From Austropuccinia psidii (lineage: Eukaryota > Basidiomycota > Pucciniomycetes > Pucciniales > Sphaerophragmiaceae): a DNA stretch of 64,000 bases. Both the position numbers and the translations under genes were made by a program. This document shows, one piece after another, positions 22,881 to 33,932 of the stretch (positions are counted from its first letter, which is position 1; every line of letters begins with the position of its first letter). The notes below the pieces were generated by a model. It was not told the DNA's origin. It searched no databases and saw only the letters and a list, made by a program, of their open reading frames with translations. The stretch is from NCBI GenBank assembly GCA_023105745.1, contig JALGQZ010000001.1, forward strand, positions 54,754,937-54,818,936. The letters run 5' to 3'.

Positions 22881-23800
22881 TTTGAAGACAATCCAACACA
22901 GGACAACCAAACCACTGTTGAAAGATTGGTGGAAGAAACTTGCCCAAGTTCTCCAACACCAATTGTCACTAAGAAAAAGAAAGCTAAGAAATTAGACTTT
23001 CCAGGACCCACTATTCAGGACTCTGAAGGTGAGTACCTCATTTAGAAATTTCCATAAGAAGAATTCCTGTTCTGAAATCCTCTTATTTCTTATTTTTTTT
23101 CTTAAAACATGACTACCAGAAGAGGCTCCCAATACTCCATCCAATCAGATGGAGCTGGACTCAGAGGTAGAATTGATTCATCAAAAGGGAAAAGGAAGGG
23201 CAATATCCCCAGTGGAACAGAATCCACACAAGGAAGTGCCTTATCCCAAAGGCAAGTCCCAGAAATGCCTATTATATCTGAACCAGAGTTAGAACCAAGT
23301 ATGAGTAACTCAAACAGGTACAAATCACATTCAGAGGTCTCAGAAAGACATTTACATGAGCCAGTACAAACAGTACTACACAGTGTACAAAGAAAAGGAC
23401 TGGGACATGTTGCCCCAAATACACCAAGGAGTGATGAACTCCTGGCAAATCCTAAAGAAGTTCCTCAAAGAGGAGGAAATAGTGAGATACTCCAATGGAT
23501 GGAATCCACTATCATCCAAACCTAAAATCAAAAGGATCAAGGAGTACCATGCCAAAAAGAAGGAGGAAACCAAGGAAGAAGCCCCAGTAGCTTCTACCAG
23601 CAAGCCCCAAGCCAACCCACTTCCCCACAAAGGGAAGAAGAACAAGAAAAAGAATTGGAGAAAACCATATTCCCCAAGCTACAGAATTCCTAAAATCCAA
23701 AAGATGCCATGGACAATGTATTCAACATGGCCAGAACCTTGATGGAATTCAAGGACAAGGAAGAACAAAGAACGAGACAACCTCATTTCCAAAAGAAATA
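22880..23800 (+). pseudogene. B1 gag N-terminal region (several open frames, possible intron)
   Basis: A first segment reads FEDNPTQDNQTTVERLVEET and a Lys-rich KKKKAKKLDFPGPTIQDSE up to 23028, then meets GTGAGT. Two overlapping frames follow. One starts at the ATG at 23109 (MTTRRGSQ..., to 23525). The other runs to 23742 and contains MSQYKQYYTVYKEKDWDMLP. If 23029-23119 is spliced out, the first segment joins the frame of MSQYKQYY, reading DSEEEAPNTPSNQ, though stops then intervene near 23276. The Lys/Pro-rich end (KGKKNKKKNWRKPYSPSY) has a nucleic-acid-binding composition. The same arrangement is found in B2 at 32499-33431. Which frame is used is not settled. Confidence 0.6.
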
Positions 23801-23829
23801 ACCTTGTCCAAGAATGTTTTAAATAATTA

Positions 23830-25289
23830 AACAGAAATTAAAAATAGTATATTACCTCTAAAAGAAATTCAAAATAGTTTATTATCATTACAAGAAATAA
23901 ACAATAACTTATCTTCTTTAACAAAAATTGGTGTACAAAATAAAAAAGAAATTGACAACATTAAGTTAGTGTTGAAAATAATAAACCAAATATTTTAATT
24001 GATAACGCTCAAAAATTAATACAAGGACAACAACAATTGTATAAATACATAAAAGATATCAAAAATAAAACTTTGACAATCAATTATGACATGAGTATTG
24101 ACAATATTACAGAAAAACTAAACAAACGAAGTATTTCTGTAGAAAAATTTGAAGAAAAGACTTCATCACACCAAAAATTGCTTTTGGACCATGCGAAAAA
24201 AAGTGATGAAGCAAGAATGCATCTGAAAGATGACATTCAAAGTGAAATAAGGCTTATCACTGAAAAAATGGATAAAATTAATGAGGCTCACTCAAATATG
24301 CCAAAGTTATCAACCCCATTTTCTCACATCAGAAGCCCTGTTAAACCAAAAGAGGAATTAAAAAATCCATTCATAACAGACTTAAGTCACCAAGACAATA
24401 ACCAAGTCTTAATGAAAGAAGCATCTCAATTAAAACAATGGCCAACATTCACAGGAGAAGGTGAATATGACCACATGTCTGGACAAAATCAAATTAACAT
24501 GCTACAAAAAGATTATGCCATACCAGATGAATTACTTACTGAAAGATTAAATTCATTGTTTTAAAAATCTGCAAAAAGATGGTATTATGGCATAAGACAA
24601 ACAAATGGCAAAAACACCTGGTCTTGGTGGAAAAAAGAAATAATCACCAAGTGGGCTAATGATGCCTGGAGGTACAAGATAGAGAATGCACTTGAAAATT
24701 CTTTCTTTGACCCAGACAAAGACAAACCTTTAACTTGGTTCATAAAACAAGTTGAAAGACTAAATGCACTGTACCCAGAAATTTCACAAAAGATGGTGCG
24801 CATGAAAATACTTAAGAGATTTGGAGGAGAGCTAGAACATTCCCTAAGAAGCAGGTGTATATAACCATGCTCCACAGAAGTGTATATCAATGCACTAGGA
24901 AACATAGTGACAAGAACAAAAATTTGCAGAATTCGGAAGAAATTGGATATTAAAAGTCCAAATAAGGCATTAATCAAAAAAGATAAATCAAAAGAAGCAT
25001 TCAAGCCCAATATATCCAGCAATAATGAGCAAAGAAAATGCCATGAATGTGGAGGTATTGGACACTTAGCCAATAACTGCCTCAAAAAGGCAAAGATTAA
25101 TGAAATTGTGGAAACAGAAACCCACAATGACAAAGAGCAGGAATCTGACTCTGAAAAAGGAACACAAGAGTCAGCAAGTTCTGAAAGTGATGAAATTAAT
25201 ATAATTAATGCACAAATTAATAATATTGATATAATTTATGAAGTACTACATTTCAACTCAAACTTACCACAAGCTGGAGCATCTGACAC
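23830..25289 (+). pseudogene. B1 gag, main part with zinc knuckle
   Basis: From about 24037 the protein is a likely coiled-coil region (SVEKFEEKTSSHQKLLLDHA), then LMKEASQLKQWPTFTGEGEY, then across a frameshift and stop near 24564 the WYYGIRQTNGKNTWSWWK block. From 24880 it runs through a CCHC knuckle, CHECGGIGHLANNC (about 25040-25081), and an acidic tail. It is cut at 25289 in ...GASDT by B2; the remainder resumes at 35925 with NLTNVQDAKMYRTKP. This Gag should coat the element RNA. Confidence 0.82.
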
Positions 25290-27275
25290 TGTAAGGTTTG
25301 ACTATGAAACAATAAGTAAAGATTACTAATATTTTACTTATTGTACTATGAATGTCCTTATAAATGAAATAAATAAAATAAAAATAATTATAATAATTAA
25401 GAATTATTATAATTATGGCGTAAAAATAGGTATATTATTAATAAAATATGATAATATAATTTATCTTATAAAATATAATATAATAAAATAAATATATTAA
25501 TATAAAATAATTAATATATTCAAAGGCACTTTATTATTGTTACAAACAAATAATAAAGGCGTAAAAAATTGTTTTTTATTAATAAAAAACAATTAATAAC
25601 CATAATATTACCAATATTAAAGTTATAAATTAATATAAATAATATTTATATTAATTAAAGAATTATCAAAAGAATAATAGAGAGAAAATTATTATAATAA
25701 GAGAAAATAACCTACTTTTAATACTTAATATAATCATTTTGAGATATTTTACGCCAAATAATATAAGTACAACTTATCCAAATTGTATTTACAATAAAAA
25801 ATAGAGAAGTAACAAATATTCTGGATTTTTACATGGAAATGAGATTTTAGAGAGATTTTTAACAAAAACAATTAAATAAATGATTTAATCATGTCAAAAT
25901 TGATGCTTATAATAAGATGATCTTTGGTCTTTGTTAATATAAAAGTTTTATATATGAAGAATAAATAAATTACCTTTTTATTGTATTCATTCAATGTTTT
26001 TGATGCGTCTGAGGGGAAAACAGAGTAAAAAGAGCTCTATTTATAGTAAATACCTCCCTCCTAGAGTCCTACAGGCTTCTAGTAGACGTGTATTGATCAT
26101 ATCCACTGGGATTGATCAATAGTTTAAGGTTTGGTGATGATTACCTCATGATCAAACCATATTACATCATTATTACGCCATTATTTAGAGTTATCACTAT
26201 AACTCTAAGTTTGATGATGTCAAAGCCTTGACAGAACCCCAAGATTCGTGGATCTTATTAGTTTTAATCATAAACTAATAGTATTCACCAATTTTATCAC
26301 TCATATGACTGTTAAACTTAATTCAAGGCTACAGTGAGTGATCATAAATGATCAAATTAAGCTCAAACTGTGATCCTTAATAACTTTCAAGATTTACAAG
26401 CTACAGCCATTCAGAGAGTGAATTAAATTAGATTGGCATAACCCTATCATGCTTCCAAGAGCATTTCATTACATCATCAAAACTCTATGTTTGATGATTT
26501 TTCTTGTAACTCATCTTTTCTGTTAAAATTTAATATTTTAAACTTCAAACCATGATTTCAAGGGGTTATACCTTGAATATTATAGTAAGAAATACATCAT
26601 TCTTCACAAATGAACTAGTAGAATCCAACTGTCTACTTTTTTTAAGTTTGGACCACTTTCACAACAAAGTGGTCAACAGCTCTGTTGATTTTAATCAATA
26701 ATTCCTTACACCTTTTAACCTTGTTTATAACTTTTGAAATAAGCTTCATTTCTGTATCCCTACAGTAATTACGTGATGACTTTCTTTTTGGTTCATCACT
26801 CTATCATGCATAATTCAAGAGATATTAGCTAGAATCCTTGAATATATGTGTTGACCAAAAAAGTGCATATATTCAGGTTAATTCCTTAAGTATTGATTTT
26901 GAAGCTTTGCTTCTTAATTGTTTTATATGTGGAATTTTATGGTGAATCCACTTGTACCATTTATTTTACATGCTGGCTCATTGGGGTTTAAAATAAATAA
27001 GGATTTGTGTATTTTATAAGGTATTATTACTTATAACTTATTAAATATTGACTTTACAAATATGCCATAAAAATGGTATATGCGTAATTTACCATGGAGA
27101 ATCCAATGGTATAATTGATTTCACATGTTTATTCATTAATTTTTTAAGTTAAACCAAGTTTTATGCCAATTTATGGTATTTTTGTATTTTTAAAAGTACT
27201 TATTTTTAATGTATAATTATATTAAATATTCTTTGTGACCTTTTTGGGTATGTGGTCATATCTCAAATTTTCACA
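25290..27275 (-). repeat. B2 3' LTR (1986 bp)
   Basis: On the plus strand it starts TGTAAGG and ends TTCACA. It lies next to the polypurine tract of B2, so it is the 3' copy. It keeps the TATA string at 26037-26045 (minus) and three copies of the CpG-bearing nonamer GGCGTAAAA (25417, 25558, and inverted at 25747). Confidence 0.88.
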
Positions 27276-27290
27276 TTCCCTCCCACCAAA
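27276..27290 (-). other. B2 polypurine tract
   Basis: On the minus strand this reads TTTGGTGGGAGGGAA, directly before the LTR start TGTGAAAATT. B1 has GGTGGTAGGGAA at the same place (39633-39644). Confidence 0.75.
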
Positions 27291-27399
27291 AAAGATTGTA
27301 CCACAATCTGATATGTGTAATTAGGGTATCATCCACTGTCCTACCTCTCCAATAGACTTTGTTAGTCTTGAAGCTCAATAATGCTTAACTTTTTTTATT

Positions 27400-28446
27400 T
27401 TTCAGGCTTTCTTTCATTTCTGAATCTTCTTAGTAGTTTATCAGCATTTGTTATATCTTTCTCCAGTAGCCATTCATCTTCTTCAGTTGAATTTCTATAC
27501 CTTACAAGGTATTCTCTTTCTTTTTTGTTTCTTGTCCTTCTTTCTTTAAGGACTTTTACTATTTTCTTTCCTCTCCTTCTTCCAAGGGGGGAATTTCAAG
27601 TGGGGGGTTATTTCTTAGTGGAAATAACTCCATTTCACTTGAGCTGTAAGGTTTTATTAGACTTACAGGGAACGTTGGGTGTTTGTTCATTAGTTCACCT
27701 GTGAGTTCCAATTGCACAGCATTGGGTCCATGAAGTGCTTTTATCATAAATGGTCCTACAAAGGAATCTTTTAATTTCTTTGGGCCTTTTATGTTATTGA
27801 AATTGAGGGTTGATACTAGGACCAAGTCTCCTATTTTAAAATCAGGTGGCTTATGACTTTTATCCCATCTTTCCTTTGCATATTTGAAAGAATCTTGCAT
27901 ACATCTGTTTGCATGGTGTGTTGCCTTATCAAGCATTATCTTAAAACTGCTTGCTGTTGGGTGTATATCCACTAAGTCCTTTTTGAGGGTATGATAAGGA
28001 AGTCTTGGATTCCAACCTTTTTCTAGCATTGCTGGTGTTTTACCAGTAGAAGAATGGATTTATGTCTTATATGCCAGTTCAAGAGCTGGTATTAGTGTAC
28101 ACCAATCATGGGTAAAACCATCAGAGTCTTGTAATTCTAGCCCATAATCACAGAATCTTCTGATCATGTCCTCTAAGGTCTGTATCATTCTTTCTGCTAA
28201 ACCATCAGTTTGGGGATGGTAAGCTGTTGAGAATGATAACTTTGTCCCAAACAAGTTATGGAGATTTGTCCATAATGCTGAAGTGAACTTTGGGTCTCTG
28301 TCACTTATAATATTTTGGAATAATCCTGTATGGCTAATAACCTTATTCCATATCATTATGGCTGTGTCCATAGCTGTGTCATCCTTATGACATGGTAGGA
28401 ACATGTCGGTTTTGCCATACCTGTCAACCAATACTAGGCATGCATT
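27400..28446 (-). pseudogene. B2 integrase C-terminal half and chromodomain-like tail
   Basis: Pieces in one frame read VDRYGKTDMFLPCHKDDTAM, NIISDRDPKFTSALWT (second catalytic Asp), FSTAYHPQTDGLAERMIQTL (third position Glu), then after a TAA near 28060 IHSSTGKTPAMLEKGWNPRL and SHKPPDFKIGDLVLVSTLNF. A TAG near 28446 separates it from the upstream part. Past EEGEERK at about 27559 a one-base shift leads to EYLVRYRNSTEEDEWLLEK and DITNADKLLRRF, a diverged chromodomain-like end, to about 27400. Integrase inserts the DNA copy; the tail may bind chromatin. Confidence 0.85.
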
Positions 28447-30843
28447 CTAGCTTTTGTCTCCTCCTGGAGGTAATGCTGTTACCCAATCCATATGAACTAT
28501 TTCCCAAGGGGAATTTGGTTCTTGGATTTGTATCATCATTCCAAATTTCTTTCCTGTGGCTCTGTTGGCTTTTTGACATCTGTCACAGGTTTGGCAGTAT
28601 TCTATAACATCTTTCTTCCAATTTGGCCACCAAGAGCAGGTTTTTACCCTCTCTAGTGTCCTGTCTTCTGAAAGGTGTCCAGCTGCAACACTATCATGAC
28701 ACTCATGTAAAATAGTGTTTATCAGGGTTCTATTTGTTAAGGCCATAACACATGTGTGTTTTGTTCTATGGTAAAGGATTCCATCAAGGAGGTGGAATCT
28801 TCCTTCATCATATGCCTTTTTCCATGTTTCATCTAGTTTTGATGAAAGTGATGGGTCTTTGCAGTCTTTCATTAGAAGTTGGCTTAAGATATGGCAGTTT
28901 TTGTCTATCTTATAGCTTTCTTTAGCTTTGGTAAAGAATTCTGTGCCAATGTCTGTGACACATATTCCTTCTATATGATGTTCTTCTTGTGGTACCCATG
29001 CTGGATTGTCAGGGGTATTTGCTAGAGACCATCTGCTAAGACCATCTGCATTTTTATGAATATTTCCAGATTTATGAACAATTTTCTTATTTCCTCTATA
29101 TTCTTGGATAGCAATTTGCCATCTCAGCATATGTCTATTTGAAGTGTTCAGATTTAATAGAGATTTTACAGCATTACAGTCTGTAATCACATCAAATACT
29201 GTTCCATCCAAGTAGTAATGTAATTTTTCTAAAGCCCACACTAAGCAGAGGCATTCCATTTGGCTTGCTCCATATCTTGCTTCTGTTGGCTTTATCTGTC
29301 TTGAAATAAAACAGATTGGTCTTTCCACTGGTTTATCATTGATAATTTTTGTCTGGTGTAGTGCAGCACAAAGTCCTTCTCCACAAGCATCAATGTAAAG
29401 CTTGAAGGGTAGTTTCCAATCCGGAATTAGAAGAAATGGGGAATTTGTTAAGGAATTTTTCAATTCTTCATATGCCTTTACTATTTCTTCTGTCATTTCA
29501 TAGACTGTTTGTTGGTCACATAGTTTATACAAGGATTTAGCAATTTTTGCAAAGTCCTTTATACGCTGACTATAGTAACCAGCAAATCCTAGAAATGATT
29601 GCATTTATTTTTTGGTTTGGGGCATTGGCTTAAGTAGTACTGCTGCTACTTTATTCTTGTCTATGCCTAGACTAAGTCCAGATACCACATGCACTAGTGC
29701 TTTTCATTCACTGTATGCAAAATGACACTTTTTCAAGGAAACTTTCATATTCACTTGCACTATTTTTTGTAGTACCCTTTCTAGTCTTGTAAGGTGAGTT
29801 TCCCAAGTTTCTGAGCAAACTATGATATCATCAATATAGATAATTAGCCATCCTTCTAATAATTCATCAGGAAATATGGTATTCATCATTCTTTGATAAT
29901 GGGAAGGTGCATTTTTTATGCCAAATGGCATTCTTAAGTATTCAAAAATTCCACAGTGGACTATTATCCTCAGGAGTTTTTTGGCATTGTCTGTTAAGAC
30001 ATTTTGATGAAAACCCTTTAAGGCATCCATGGCTGTGCTGAACTTAGCTTGTGACAATTGGGTCAATGTCTCATGGATCCTGGGTATTGGATACCTGTCT
30101 GGAATGGTATAGGTGTTCAGGGCTCTGAAGTATCCTACCATCCTTGATTTTCCATTATGCCAAGTTGTAATGACAGGTGTAGTGACTTCTACCTGCTCAT
30201 TATGTCCTACCTTTCTTAATACTCCAAGGTCCATTAATTCTTTAATGTGTACCTCTAGGGCTTCTCTAGCCCTTGGACTAGCGGGGTAAGCAGGTCTTCT
30301 TAGTAAAGGTGGGTAAGGTTTTTCTACATTAAGAATTTTATCCACTTCATGTCCAATTATGGCACCTAGTGGCTCTTTGTCAGTTGCAAAGGCATTTTTG
30401 TACTTAAATAAGAGGTCAGTCAATTTTTCTTTCATTTTTTCTGTTAATTCTTGATTGAATTCTGCCTCTTTAAGCCGTTCAGATATAAAAAGTTTCTTTT
30501 CTGGAATTTTTTCTTCATTATTAATAACTGTGATTTGCTTTTTGCTATTTAAGAAGCCAAACGTTTGTCTTTTGTTGTCTCCTATGGTAAAATATCTATC
30601 CTTTTGGTTAGAGATATCTCTACCATAAATTGATAAGTAGTCATTCCCAAGTATGAAGTGATTACTAGTACAGTTGTCCATTAATACAAACTCTACTTTA
30701 TTTCTGACACATTGTGAGGGATGAGGAAAAATTAGTGTTAAAACAATTATTCCAAGGGGCTTTATGCTCTCACTTGCACTACTAAATTTGACACCTTGTA
30801 TTGGCATAAGTTTTTCTTGCCAGTCTGGGACAATGGTTTTTAA
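28447..30843 (-). pseudogene. B2 pol: protease end, reverse transcriptase, RNase H, integrase N-terminal half
   Basis: From the stop after VGKS (30844) the frame continues LKTIVPDWQEKLMPIQGVKF, then the reverse transcriptase with LRRPAYPASPRAREALEVHI, MDALKGFHQNVLTDNAKKLL and the catalytic YIDDIIVCSETWETH (about 29790-29835). Stops TGA at about 29704 and TAA at 29605-29607 interrupt it. RNase H follows: [52 protein letters not shown]. The integrase finger H-H-C-C is [19 protein letters not shown]...[12 protein letters not shown], and the first catalytic Asp is in [15 protein letters not shown]. Active-site residues are all present; only nonsense codons disable it. Confidence 0.88.
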
Positions 30844-32480
30844 TTAACTTTTACCAACACAGGTGCAATATGCTCCTGTATCTAAGTTAACTTTTCCTTC
30901 TTGGTGATCAACCATAACAATACTTATACTTGATTTTCCAGCTGTATATCCCATTCCTCTTGCAGGTTTGGTCCTATACATTTTGGCATCTTGTATATTT
31001 GTCAGGTTTTTTTCAGATGTCCCAACCTGTGGTAAGTTTGAGTTAACATCCAGTACTTCATAAATTATATCAATATTATTAATTTGTGCATTAATTGTAT
31101 TAATTTCATCACTTTCAGAACTTGCTGACTCTTGTGTTCCTTTTTCAGAGTCAGATTCCTCTTCTTTGTCATTGTGGTTTTCTGTTTCCACAATTTCATT
31201 AATCTTTGCCTTTTTAAGGCAATTATTGGCCAAGTGTTCAATACCTCCACATTTATGGCATTTTCTGTGCTCATTATTGTTGGATGTATTGGGCTTGAAG
31301 GATTCTTTTGATATATCTTTTTTGATAAATGGTTCATTTGGGCTTTTAATGTCCAATTTCTTCCAAGTCCTGCCAATTTTTGTTCTTGTTGATATGTCTT
31401 CTAGTGCATTAATGTACTCTTCTTTTGAGCATGGTTCTATACACCTGCTTCTTAGGGCATGTTCTAGCTCTCCTCCACATTTCTTGAGTATTTTCATATG
31501 CACCATTTTTTGTGACATTTCTGGGTACAACGCATTAAGTCTTTCAACTTGTTTCAACACCCAAGTTAAAGGTTTGTCTTTTTCTGGGTCAAAGAAAGAA
31601 TTTTCCAATGCATTTTCTATTTTGTACCTCCAGGCATCATTAGCCCACTTGGTGATTATTTCTTGTTTCCACCAAGACCAGGTATTTTTGCCATTTGTTT
31701 GCCTTATGCCATAATACCATCTTTTTTGCAGATTTCTCAAACAATAAATGTAATCTTGCAGTGATTAATTCATCTGGTATGGCATAATCTTCTTGTAGCA
31801 TGTCAATTGTCTTGATAAATGACATGTGGTCATATTCACCTTCTCCTGTGATTGTTGGCCATTCTTTCAATTGATGTGCTTCCTTCATCAAGACTTGGTT
31901 ATTGGCTTGGTGACTCAAGTCTGTTATGAATGGATTTGTTAATTCCTCTTTTGGTTTAACAGGGCTTCTTATGTGAGAAAATGCTGTTGATAACTTTGGC
32001 ATATTTAAATTAGCCTCATTAATTTTATCCATTTTTTCAGTAATAAGCCTTATTTCACTTTGAATGTCATCTTTCAGATGCATTCTTGCTTCATCACTCT
32101 TTTCTACATGGTCCAAAAGTAATTTTTGGTGTGATGAAGTCTTTTCTTCAAATATTTCTACAGAAATATTTAATTTGTTTAACCTTTCTGTAAGATTATC
32201 AATACTCACATCATAATTGATTGTCAAAGTTTTTTCTTTGATATCACTTATGTATCTGTACAACTCTTGTTGTCCTTGTATTAATTTCTGAGTATTCTCA
32301 ATTAATATTTTTGGTTTATTATTTTCAATCATAAATTTTATGTTATCAATTTCTTTCTTATTTTGTGTAACAAGTTTTGTCAAAGATGATAAGCTATGAT
32401 TTATTTGTTGTAAAGATAATAAACTATTTTTAACATCTTTAAGAGGTAAAATACTATTTTAAGCTCTGTTAAATTATTTA
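30844..32480 (-). pseudogene. B2 gag main part and protease start
   Basis: From 32383 the frame has coiled-coil-like NKKEIDNIKFMIENNK and LTINYDVSIDNLTERLNKL, then LMKEAHQLKEWPTITGEGEY and DHMSFIKTIDMLQEDYAI. After a frame overlap at 31640-31740 it continues TWSWWKQEIITKWANDAWRY, the CCHC knuckle CHKCGGIEHLANNC (about 31220-31262), an acidic EESDSEKGTQ tail and the protease active site VNLDTGAYCTCVGKS, ending at TAA 30844. Gag and protease are parts of one polyprotein in this family. The 182-residue frame on the opposite strand (31166-31714) is a shadow. Confidence 0.85.
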
Positions 32481-32498
32481 AAACGTCAGGAGACAAGG

Positions 32499-33431
32499 TT
32501 ATTTGTTTGGGAAATGGGGTTGTCTCATTCTTTGTTCCTCTTTGTCTTTGAATTCCATCAAAGTTCTGGCCATGTTGAAGACATTGTCCATGGCATCTTT
32601 TTGGATTTTGGGAATCCTGTAGCTTGGGGAATATGGTTTTCTCCAATTCTTTTTCTTGTTCTTCTTCCCTTCTTGGGGAAGTGGGTTGACTTGGGGCTTG
32701 CTGGCAGAAGATACTGGGGCTTCTTCCTTGGTTGCCTCCTTCTTTTTGTCATGATACTCCTTGATCTTTTTGATTTGAGGTTTGGATGATAGTGGATTCC
32801 ATCCATTGGAGTATCTCACTATTTCCTCCTCTTTGAGGAACTTCTTTAGGATGTGCCAGCAGTTCATCACTCCTTGGTGTATTTGGGGCAACATTTCCCA
32901 ATCCTTGTCCTTGCACACTGTGTAGTACTGTTTGTATTGGCTCATGTAAATGTCTATTTGAGCCCTCTGAATGTGAGTTTTACCTATTTGGGTTACTCAT
33001 ACTTAATTCCAATTCAGGTTCAGATATCATGGGCATTTCTGGGGCTTGCCTTTGGGATAAGGCACTTCCTTGTGTGGATTTTGTTCCACTGGGGATATTG
33101 CCCTTCCTTTTCCGTTTTGAGGAATCAATTCTACCAGTGAGTCCAGCTCCATCTGATTGGATGGATTATTGGGAGCCTCTCCTGGTAGTCATATTATAAG
33201 AAAAATAAGAAATAAGAGGATTTTAGAATATAAATACTCTTATGGCAATTTATAAATGAGGTACTCACCTTCAGAGTCCTGAATAGTGGGTCCTGGAAAG
33301 TCCAATTTCTTGGCTTTCTTTTTTTTAGTGATTATTGGTGTTGGAGAACTTGGACAAGTTTCTTCCACCAATCTTTCAACAGCGGTTTGGTTGTCCTCTG
33401 TTGGATTGTCTTCAAACACTAAAAAAGACAA
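32499..33431 (-). pseudogene. B2 gag N-terminal region (overlapping frames, possible intron)
   Basis: The first segment (33431-33269) reads FEDNPTEDNQTAVERLVEET and ...KKKKAKKLDFPGPTIQDSE, then GTGAGT at 33268. A possible intron ends in TACCAG at 33182 (87 bp). Past it, one frame from the ATG near 33192 (MTTRRGSQ) has two stops; another, 32945-32499, is a clean 148-residue stretch: MSQYKQYYTVCKDKDWEMLP, FLKEEEIVRYSNGWNPLSSK, then Lys-rich KKNKKKNWRKPYSPSY. A third frame, 32646-32401, reads KTIFPKLQDSQNPKRCHGQC. The clean frame is preserved at full length in both B copies, which favours it as real coding. Confidence 0.6.
33182..33268 (-). other. Candidate intron in B2 gag
   Basis: On the minus strand it begins GTGAGT and ends TACCAG after a pyrimidine-rich run, 87 bp. 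B1 has the matching 91-bp segment at 23029-23119 with the same ends. Removal joins ...IQDSE to EEAPNNPSNQ in both copies. Confidence 0.4.
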
Positions 33432-33914
33432 ATAAATATAAGTCTTTTATATAATAAGTATTGATTTTGGTAGGATATGGCAATTTTCCATGTAAAAATT
33501 CTTTTTATATCTTAAAAAATGAAAATAAATAAAGAAATGAAATTAAAATGAATAAAAATAACTTTTTTTATTGGTTTTTATTTCTATATTTTTTTATTTT
33601 TTTTTATGTTTTTATTTTTAAAGAATAAAATAAAAAATGAATATGATTCTTTTTATAAAATTACTTTATAATATAAAATTATTTTTAATTTATAAAATAT
33701 CTTCTTTAATTACTAGAGTCACTCAAAGAAAGTTCTTGCAAGTCCAAGGATGTGAAAAACCATGTGTAAAACAGTACAATTGCTTTCCAAATGCCTCAAT
33801 AGTATGTAAAATCAATAAAGATAAAATTATTATATAATTTTATGATTATGATTGTAATTTATTATTGGATAAACACAATTAGAATCTTTTTAAAGGTTGT
33901 TTTAGAGTAAATAT

Positions 33915-33932
33915 CATGGCCAGGCCCCCAAA
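33915..33932 (-). other. B2 primer binding site
   Basis: TTTGGGGGCCTGGCCATG on the minus strand directly follows the 5' LTR. It matches the B1 site except for the last few bases. Confidence 0.6.

Noticed and set aside
22790..22890. A second intron before the first B1 gag segment (ATGGAAA|GTTGCC ... TTTTTTAG|TG)
   Set aside because: The donor GTTGCC is weak and B2 has AT in place of GT there, so I kept only the GTGAGT...TACCAG candidate.
24585..25133. 182-codon frame on the minus strand opposite B1 gag, hydrophobic, also present opposite B2 gag (31166-31714)
   Set aside because: It is the exact antisense of a conserved Gag segment. Conservation in both copies follows from the sense protein, and there is no promoter or extra conservation to support a second gene.
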